From the NCBI GenBank assembly GCA_021767525.1, contig JAASTF010000088.1, forward strand, positions 1-10,752: a stretch of 10,752 nt of DNA, written 5' to 3'. Numbering within the stretch: the stretch's first letter is position 1; each line of letters begins with the position of its first letter. The position numbers and the translations under genes are program-made. This stretch comes from Paracoccaceae bacterium (GTDB lineage: Bacteria > Pseudomonadota > Alphaproteobacteria > Rhodobacterales > Rhodobacteraceae). Shown here piece by piece: positions 7,006 to 10,752 of this stretch. Below the pieces are notes generated by a model, which saw only the letters and a program-made list of their open reading frames with translations, searched no databases and was not told where the DNA came from.

Positions 7006-8499
7006 ATGATGGAATTCGTTTTGGACGCGCTGTTGATCTTGGCGCTGTTGTTCATCCTGGCACTGGGGGTGGCGGTTCTGACCGTCCTGCTGCTGTTCAT
7101 TGTCGACCGCACGCAGACGGGCGATGCAATCCGGCGCAATTATCCGGTGATCGGGCGGTTTCGGCATCTGTTCACCAATCTGGGCGAGTTTTTCCGGCAG
7201 TATTTCTTTGCCATGGATCGCGAGGAGATGCCGTTCAATCGCGCGCAGCGCGATTGGGTGGCGCACGCGACGAGGGGCAAGGGCAACACAATCGCGTTTG
7301 GCTCGACCCGGAACTTGGGCGTGCCGGGCACCCCGATTTTCGTGAACGCGGTCTTTCCTCCTCTGGACGACCAGTTCGCCGCCACCCAGCCGATGATCAT
7401 CGGGCCCACCGCCGCGATTCCCTATAGTGCCAAGTCGATCTTCAATATCTCGGGCATGAGCTATGGCGCCATTTCCCGGCCAGCGGTCGAGGCGCTGAGC
7501 CGTGGCGCCGCCAAGGCTGGCATCTGGCTGAATACGGGCGAGGGCGGGCTAAGCCCGTATCACCTGACCGGATCTTGCGACATCGTCTATCAGATCGGCA
7601 CGGCGAAATACGGGGTGCGCGACGAACACGGCAACCTGGACGACGCCAAGCTGCGCAAGGTGGCCGAGCATCCGCAGGTCTGCATGTTCGAACTGAAGCT
7701 GGCGCAGGGCGCCAAGCCCGGCAAGGGCGGCATTTTGCCCGGCGAAAAGGTGAATTCCGAGATCGCCGAGATACGCGGCATCCCCGAGGGCAAGGACAGC
7801 GTGTCGCCCAATCGCCACCGCGAGATTGACGATTTCGGCGATCTTCTGGATATGATCGGCCATGTCCGCGAGGTTTCGGGCAAGCCCTGCGGTTTCAAGA
7901 CCGTCATCGGCAGCTCGGACGCGTGGGAAGAGTTCTTCGAGCTTATCAACAAGCGCGGCCCCGACAGCGCGCCCGATTTCATCACCATCGACGGCGGCGA
8001 GGGCGGCACCGGCGCGGCACCCATGCCGCTGATGGACCTGGTGGGGATGCCCTTGCGCGAGGCGCTGTTGCGGATGGTCGATCTGCGCGACCGGCACGGG
8101 CTGAAGGATCGCATCCGCATCATCGCCAGTGGCAAGCTGGTCAACCCCGGCGACGTGGCGATGGCGCTTTGCGCGGGCGCCGATTTCGTGACCTCGGCGC
8201 GCGGCTTCATGTTCTCGCTGGGCTGCATCCAGGCGCTGAAATGCAATCGCAACACCTGCCCCACGGGGATCACCACGCACGACCCCTATCTGCAGCGCGG
8301 TCTGGTGGTCGAGGACAAGTTCGAAAAGGTGGCGACTTATGCCAGTTCGATCATCAAAGAGGTCGAGACGATCGCCCATTCCGTCGGCGTGGCCGAACCA
8401 CGGCTGATGCGGCGGCGCCACGTGCGCATCGTGCAGGAAGACGGCACATCGACGCCGCTGAACAAGATCCGACCCAGTTACAATGCGCCGCCCGTCTGA
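7006..8499 (+). CDS. Membrane-anchored FMN-binding glutamate-synthase-family protein
   Basis: A 497-residue protein whose main part matches the FMN-binding synthase domain of the glutamate synthase large subunit, but without the N-terminal glutaminase domain or the C-terminal GXGXG domain. Residues 5-33 form one long hydrophobic segment, a membrane anchor that leaves the enzyme domain probably in the cytoplasm. Family motifs: GEGGLSPYH (178-186), KPGKGGILPGEKV (237-249), SPNRHREI (267-274) and DGGEGGTGAAP (329-339, FMN phosphate site). The 3Fe-4S ligands Cys407, Cys413 and Cys418 follow the C-x5-C-x4-C spacing in CIQALKCNRNTCP. Without a glutaminase domain it must use free ammonia, receive ammonia or amine from a partner, or catalyse another FMN reaction. 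Two tandem ATGs (7006, 7009) follow GAGGG; the second has better spacing. The FNR box is immediately upstream. Confidence 0.9.
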   Translation: MMEFVLDALLILALLFILALGVAVLTVLLLFIVDRTQTGDAIRRNYPVIGRFRHLFTNLGEFFRQYFFAMDREEMPFNRAQRDWVAHATRGKGNTIAFGSTRNLGVPGTPIFVNAVFPPLDDQFAATQPMIIGPTAAIPYSAKSIFNISGMSYGAISRPAVEALSRGAAKAGIWLNTGEGGLSPYHLTGSCDIVYQIGTAKYGVRDEHGNLDDAKLRKVAEHPQVCMFELKLAQGAKPGKGGILPGEKVNSEIAEIRGIPEGKDSVSPNRHREIDDFGDLLDMIGHVREVSGKPCGFKTVIGSSDAWEEFFELINKRGPDSAPDFITIDGGEGGTGAAPMPLMDLVGMPLREALLRMVDLRDRHGLKDRIRIIASGKLVNPGDVAMALCAGADFVTSARGFMFSLGCIQALKCNRNTCPTGITTHDPYLQRGLVVEDKFEKVATYASSIIKEVETIAHSVGVAEPRLMRRRHVRIVQEDGTSTPLNKIRPSYNAPPV

Positions 8500-8550
8500 T
8501 TTGTTACACTCTGTCCCCGTTTCGTGAAGGCGATTGTTTTGGAGCGGAAG

Positions 8551-8574
8551 GCCCTCCTCGCTATGTCGGAGGGC
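8551..8574 (+). other. Hairpin in the msrP leader
   Basis: GCCCTCC (8551-8557) and GGAGGGC (8568-8574) form a 7-bp stem with a 10-base loop, 13 bases before the msrP ribosome binding site. No T run follows on the plus strand, so it is not a standard terminator for the upstream gene. A leader structure or mRNA processing/stability element is possible. Convincing promoter boxes were not seen in 8500-8601. Confidence 0.4.
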
Positions 8575-8587
8575 AGGGATAAAGAAC

Positions 8588-8594
8588 AAGGAGG
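8588..8594 (+). promoter_or_regulatory. Strong ribosome binding site fixing the msrP start
   Basis: AAGGAGG at 8588-8594 is a perfect Shine-Dalgarno sequence seven bases before the ATG at 8602. It rules out a longer reading from the GTG at 8524, which would begin before the leader hairpin. Confidence 0.9.
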
Positions 8595-8601
8595 CGCGAT
8601 C

Positions 8602-9501
8602 ATGGCCCATCGTTGGAAAAACACCCTGCGCGACCGCGACGTGACGGACGAGGCGCTCTGGCTGAACCGCCGCCAGATCATGGGCGGCATGGCCGGGCTG
8701 GGCCTGGCCGGGATGGGCGGCGCCGCCCGCGCCCAGGGGCTGGAGCCAAACAGCTGGGAAGAAATCACCACCTACAACAACTTTTATGAATTCGGCACCG
8801 GCAAGAACGATCCGGTGCAAAACGCCAGTGCCATGACGATCGACCCCTGGAGCGTGCGGATCGACGGGCTGGTGGATCGGCCCGGCGACTATGCCTTTGA
8901 CGACATCATGGCCAAGATGACGGTCGAAGAGCGCATCTATCGCTTCCGCTGCGTCGAGGCCTGGTCGATGGTGATCCCGTGGAACGGGTTCGAACTGGCC
9001 GACCTTTTGGAGATGGCCGGCGTGCAGTCGGGCGCGAAATACGTGGCCTTTGAAACCTACCTGAACCGCGAAGAGATGCCGGGCACGCGATTCCCCGTGC
9101 TTGACTGGCCCTATGTCGAGGGCCTGCGCCTGGACGAGGCGATGCACCCGCTGACGATCATGGCCACCGGTATCTATGGCCGCGACATCCCGAAACAGAA
9201 CGGCGCGCCGCTGCGCCTGGTGGTGCCGTGGAAATACGGTTTCAAATCGATCAAGTCGGTGGTGCGCATCACCCTGACCGACAGCGAACCGCCCACCAGC
9301 TGGAACAAGGCGAACCCCCGCGAATACGGGTTCTATTCCAACGTGAACCCCAAGGTGGACCACCCGCGCTGGAGCCAGGCCAGCGAACGCAAGATCGGCG
9401 GCGGGCTGTTCGCCACGCGACAAGACACGCTGATGTTCAACGGCTATGCCGACGAGGTGGCCAGCCTTTATGACGGCATGGATCTGCGCGCGAACTTCTG
9501 A
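8602..9501 (+). CDS. msrP: Periplasmic methionine sulfoxide reductase, molybdopterin catalytic subunit MsrP
   Basis: MsrP (formerly YedY) reduces free and protein-bound methionine sulfoxide in periplasmic proteins using a molybdopterin cofactor, with electrons delivered by the haem membrane protein MsrQ. The 299-residue protein has a Tat signal (NRRQIM at 22-27, then a Gly/Ala/Leu-rich segment, cleavage expected after ARA at residue 44). The oxidoreductase molybdopterin domain contains the molybdenum-ligating Cys117 in YRFRCVEAWSMVIPW. Further family segments are PVLDWPYVEGLRLDEAMHPL and VPWKYGFKSIKSV, and the C-terminus ends in the usual TLMFNGYADEVASLY. The start is set by AAGGAGG at 8588-8594. 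The stop TGA shares its A with the ATG of msrQ, so the two are translationally coupled. Length and motifs are complete. Confidence 0.97.
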   Translation: MAHRWKNTLRDRDVTDEALWLNRRQIMGGMAGLGLAGMGGAARAQGLEPNSWEEITTYNNFYEFGTGKNDPVQNASAMTIDPWSVRIDGLVDRPGDYAFDDIMAKMTVEERIYRFRCVEAWSMVIPWNGFELADLLEMAGVQSGAKYVAFETYLNREEMPGTRFPVLDWPYVEGLRLDEAMHPLTIMATGIYGRDIPKQNGAPLRLVVPWKYGFKSIKSVVRITLTDSEPPTSWNKANPREYGFYSNVNPKVDHPRWSQASERKIGGGLFATRQDTLMFNGYADEVASLYDGMDLRANF

Positions 9502-10115
9502 TGGGGGTTCGTGACGCGATCAACGGGGGCGCGCGCAAGCTGCCGACCTGGTTGGTGTACCTGGGCCTTGCGGTGCCTGCGCCCTGGCTGTTTTACCTGG
9601 GCGCCACCGGCGGCCTTGGGGTCGAGCCGATCGCGGCGCTGGAACATGAATATGGCGCGCTTGCGCTGAAGCTGTTGATCGCGGGGCTGTGCATCACGCC
9701 CCTGCGCCGCCACGTGGGGCTGAACCTTTTGAAGTTTCGCCGGGCGCTGGGCCTGATGGCGTTTTTTTACGTCGTTCTGCATCTGGGCGTCTGGGCGATA
9801 CTGGATGTGCAATCGCTTGGCCGCGTCTGGGCCGATATCGTCAAGCGGCCGTATATCACCATCGGCATGGCCGCTTTCGTTCTGATGCTGCCGCTGGCCG
9901 CCACCTCTTACAATGCCGCGGTGCGCTGGCTGGGTCGAAGGTGGGTCACGCTCCACAGGCTGACCTATCTGGTCGCGATCCTGGCAGGGGTGCATTTCAT
10001 CTGGCTGCGCAAGGGCCTCCAGCTTGAGCCGCTGATCTACATGGGCGTGATCCTGGCGCTTCTTGCGCTGCGAGTCGTCCCACGCCGGGCCCAACGGCGG
10101 AATCAACCGGCCTGA
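9501..10115 (+). CDS. msrQ: Haem-binding membrane subunit MsrQ of the periplasmic methionine sulfoxide reductase
   Basis: MsrQ (formerly YedZ) is the b-type haem membrane protein that passes electrons from the respiratory chain or a flavin reductase to MsrP for repair of oxidised periplasmic proteins. The 204-residue protein has about six membrane segments (near 16-34, 50-66, 82-101, 117-136, 151-168 and 176-193), typical of the ferric-reductase-like transmembrane fold. His94 (VVLHLGVW), His152 (TLHRLTYL) and His165 (AGVHFIW) occupy the positions expected for haem ligands by comparison with E. coli MsrQ. The C-terminus is strongly basic (RRAQRRNQPA), in line with a cytoplasmic end. The ATG at 9501 overlaps the msrP stop by one base and has no good ribosome binding site, as expected for coupling. 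A hairpin overlaps its stop codon. Confidence 0.95.
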   Translation: MGVRDAINGGARKLPTWLVYLGLAVPAPWLFYLGATGGLGVEPIAALEHEYGALALKLLIAGLCITPLRRHVGLNLLKFRRALGLMAFFYVVLHLGVWAILDVQSLGRVWADIVKRPYITIGMAAFVLMLPLAATSYNAAVRWLGRRWVTLHRLTYLVAILAGVHFIWLRKGLQLEPLIYMGVILALLALRVVPRRAQRRNQPA

Positions 10116-10139
10116 CTCGGGCACGAGTCGGCGTGATTC
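10100..10139. repeat. Two-tier hairpin carrying four GANTC sites at the msrQ end
   Basis: The outer arms GAATCA (10100-10105) and TGATTC (10134-10139) and the inner arms GACTCG (10114-10119) and CGAGTC (10124-10129) form an imperfect stem with a GGCA loop over the msrQ stop. The arms contain GAATC, GACTC, GAGTC and GATTC, that is all four forms of the CcrM methylation site GANTC within 40 bases. No T run follows, so a Rho-independent terminator is unlikely, although an mRNA 3' structure is possible. Confidence 0.6.
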
Positions 10140-10160
10140 AGCGGCAAATTCAGCCTCTCT

Positions 10161-10181
10161 TGGGGATAAGTCGGTGGATAA
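10161..10181 (+). promoter_or_regulatory. Two DnaA-box-like sequences in tandem
   Basis: TGGGGATAA (10161-10169) and GGTGGATAA (10173-10181) each match the DnaA box TGTGGATAA at eight of nine positions, in the same orientation and 12 bases apart. Weaker 7/9 matches to TTATCCACA lie at 10219-10227 and 10346-10354. An AT-rich patch occurs around 10262-10325. Origin-like or DnaA-controlled sequence is possible. Confidence 0.4.
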
Positions 10182-10224
10182 CCCAAAATCTTGTGGCAGC
10201 GCGCCCAGGCGGGCCGGGTTTTCC

Positions 10225-10237
10225 GCACAGTCTGTGC
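10225..10237. repeat. Short palindrome in the intergenic region
   Basis: GCACAG and CTGTGC flank a single T (10225-10237), overlapping the weaker DnaA-like sequence at 10219-10227. It could be a dyad operator; no regulator is evident. Confidence 0.3.
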
Positions 10238-10511
10238 CAGGATGGCGGTGCGCGCGTTCTGTTAAGCCATTGAAAATAAATGCTTCGGCGGAAAAATGAA
10301 AAAAATCGGGCGATCACGGAAAAAAGGGGTTGCGGGCCTCCGGGGTTATCCGTAAAAGCCCCTTCACCGGCGCTGCTGAGGCGGTCGCACGGGGCGCCAA
10401 ACGGGGCTGACACGGTCAACGCGACAGCCGACGAGACGCAAAAAAATATGAGGCATATGACGGGCGGGCGCGCCAAGAAGTTAGGGCGCAACCGGTTGTC
10501 TTTTTGCCTCG
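10238..10511. other. Intergenic stretch without a recognisable gene
   Basis: No reading frame here has a convincing ribosome binding site, domain or family resemblance. The stretch has A-rich runs (10271-10325 and 10440-10450) and mixed base composition unlike the coding regions. If an rRNA leader starts near 10500, its promoter should lie in this stretch, but I found no clear -35/-10 pair. Confidence 0.5.
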
Positions 10512-10523
10512 CGCTGTTTGACA
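10512..10523 (+). promoter_or_regulatory. boxA-like antitermination element
   Basis: CGCTGTTTGACA matches E. coli rrn boxA (TGCTCTTTAACA) at nine of twelve positions. boxA binds the NusB-S10 complex in rRNA transcripts and prevents premature termination. The TTGACA inside it also looks like a -35 hexamer, but no good -10 follows at 16-18 bases. Confidence 0.45.
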
Positions 10524-10694
10524 TTGATGGAACATTGAAGAGATATGCGGGCGGTTTGGTCTGTATTCGACGGATTGGATGTCTGTATATCGCGTCTCTA
10601 GGTGGGCTTATGGTTTACCGATGATGAGATGTCAGCTTCACTGTTTGAGCGTGCAACGTTTCTTTGTGAAGCGATGTACATCAGACAGATGACT

Positions 10695-10718
10695 TCATCG
10701 TCCCTGCCGGGACGATGA
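10695..10718. repeat. Perfect 10-bp hairpin in the probable rRNA leader
   Basis: The arms at 10695-10704 (TCATCGTCCC) and 10709-10718 are exact reverse complements, separated by TGCC. No T run follows, so it is not a terminator. An RNA structural or processing element fits the suggested leader. Confidence 0.75.
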
Positions 10719-10752
10719 GATGTGCAGAGGTTCGACTGTCAAGGATAGCGCA

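Larger units (their letters stand above)
10512..10752 (+). other. Probable leader of a ribosomal RNA operon, 16S beyond the window
   Basis: The segment has no coding character and lower GC than the genes. It contains a boxA-like element followed by stable stems: GCTTCAC (10635-10641) pairing with GTGAAGC (10666-10672), and a perfect 10-bp stem with TGCC loop (10695-10704 with 10709-10718). GATGAGATGT is repeated at 10623-10632 and 10714-10723. The style, including GATATGCGGGCGGTTTGG and GGTTTACCGATGATGAG, resembles rRNA leader/spacer sequence of Rhodobacteraceae as I remember it. The conserved 16S start (AGAGTTTGATC) is not reached, so this remains an inference. Confidence 0.5.

Noticed and set aside
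7549..9423. A 624-codon open frame on the minus strand across the synthase-like gene and msrP
   Set aside because: Same artefact of codon bias: it crosses two genes with clear motifs on the plus strand and has a low-complexity composition.
10262..10276. TTAA-N7-AAAA resembling a CtrA site
   Set aside because: The second half-site matches only two of four bases of TTAA, too weak to list as a site even in an origin-like context.
10150..10524. A 124-codon minus-strand frame with a short hydrophobic stretch
   Set aside because: It covers the DnaA-like and rRNA-promoter region, has no supporting ribosome binding site, and its protein has no recognisable domain.
10518..10546. TTGACA as the -35 box of an rRNA promoter
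   Set aside because: No acceptable -10 hexamer occurs 16-18 bases downstream (AGATAT, GATATG). The hexamer is better explained as the end of a boxA-like element.
10280..10624. A 114-codon plus-strand frame in the last intergenic region
   Set aside because: No ribosome binding site, composition unlike its neighbours, no family resemblance, and it runs into the probable rRNA leader.

Overview
The window looks like a chromosomal stretch of an alphaproteobacterium of the Rhodobacteraceae (Roseobacter/Rhodobacter type). The reasons are the high GC content with GC-ending codons, the MsrPQ pair whose MsrP begins MAHRWK, a membrane-anchored FMN-binding glutamate-synthase-like protein, an FnrL-type box, and clustered GANTC (CcrM) sites. 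The assignment comes from reading the proteins, not from a search.

Layout. (1) Positions 1-688, minus strand: the N-terminal half of pyrF (orotidine 5'-phosphate decarboxylase, cut by the window edge), preceded in the same direction by a small unrecognised 88-residue protein. (2) 936-3554, plus strand: clpB, the Hsp100 disaggregase, with a possible sigma-32-like promoter upstream and a near-perfect bidirectional terminator downstream. (3) 3622-6898, minus strand: four exported or secreted proteins. These are an RTX calcium-binding-repeat protein made of two repeat-plus-cap units, a FAS1 lipoprotein, a second periplasmic FAS1 protein, and a periplasmic DUF302 protein. A strong terminator lies between the two FAS1 genes and others lie behind the FAS1 lipoprotein and DUF302 genes. 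(4) 7006-10115, plus strand: the glutamate-synthase-like FMN/3Fe-4S protein with an N-terminal membrane anchor, then msrP and msrQ overlapping by one base. (5) 10116-10752: no convincing gene. It starts with a hairpin carrying four GANTC sites and two good DnaA-box-like sequences, and ends with what looks like the transcribed leader of a ribosomal RNA operon (boxA-like element plus stable hairpins). The 16S gene itself would begin beyond the window.

How the parts may work together. ClpB and MsrPQ are protein-repair functions: ClpB dissolves cytoplasmic aggregates, while MsrPQ reduces methionine sulfoxide in periplasmic proteins with electrons from the membrane. The minus-strand block is devoted to the envelope and exterior. 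The DUF302 gene and the glutamate-synthase-like gene are divergent and share a 107-base region. It holds one FNR-type box positioned as a class II activator site for the DUF302 gene and lying just before the start codon of the other gene, which suggests oxygen-responsive control.

The most unusual signals are the GANTC/DnaA-box cluster next to a probable rRNA leader, the FNR-box geometry, the duplicated RTX unit, and the tight terminator between the FAS1 genes.
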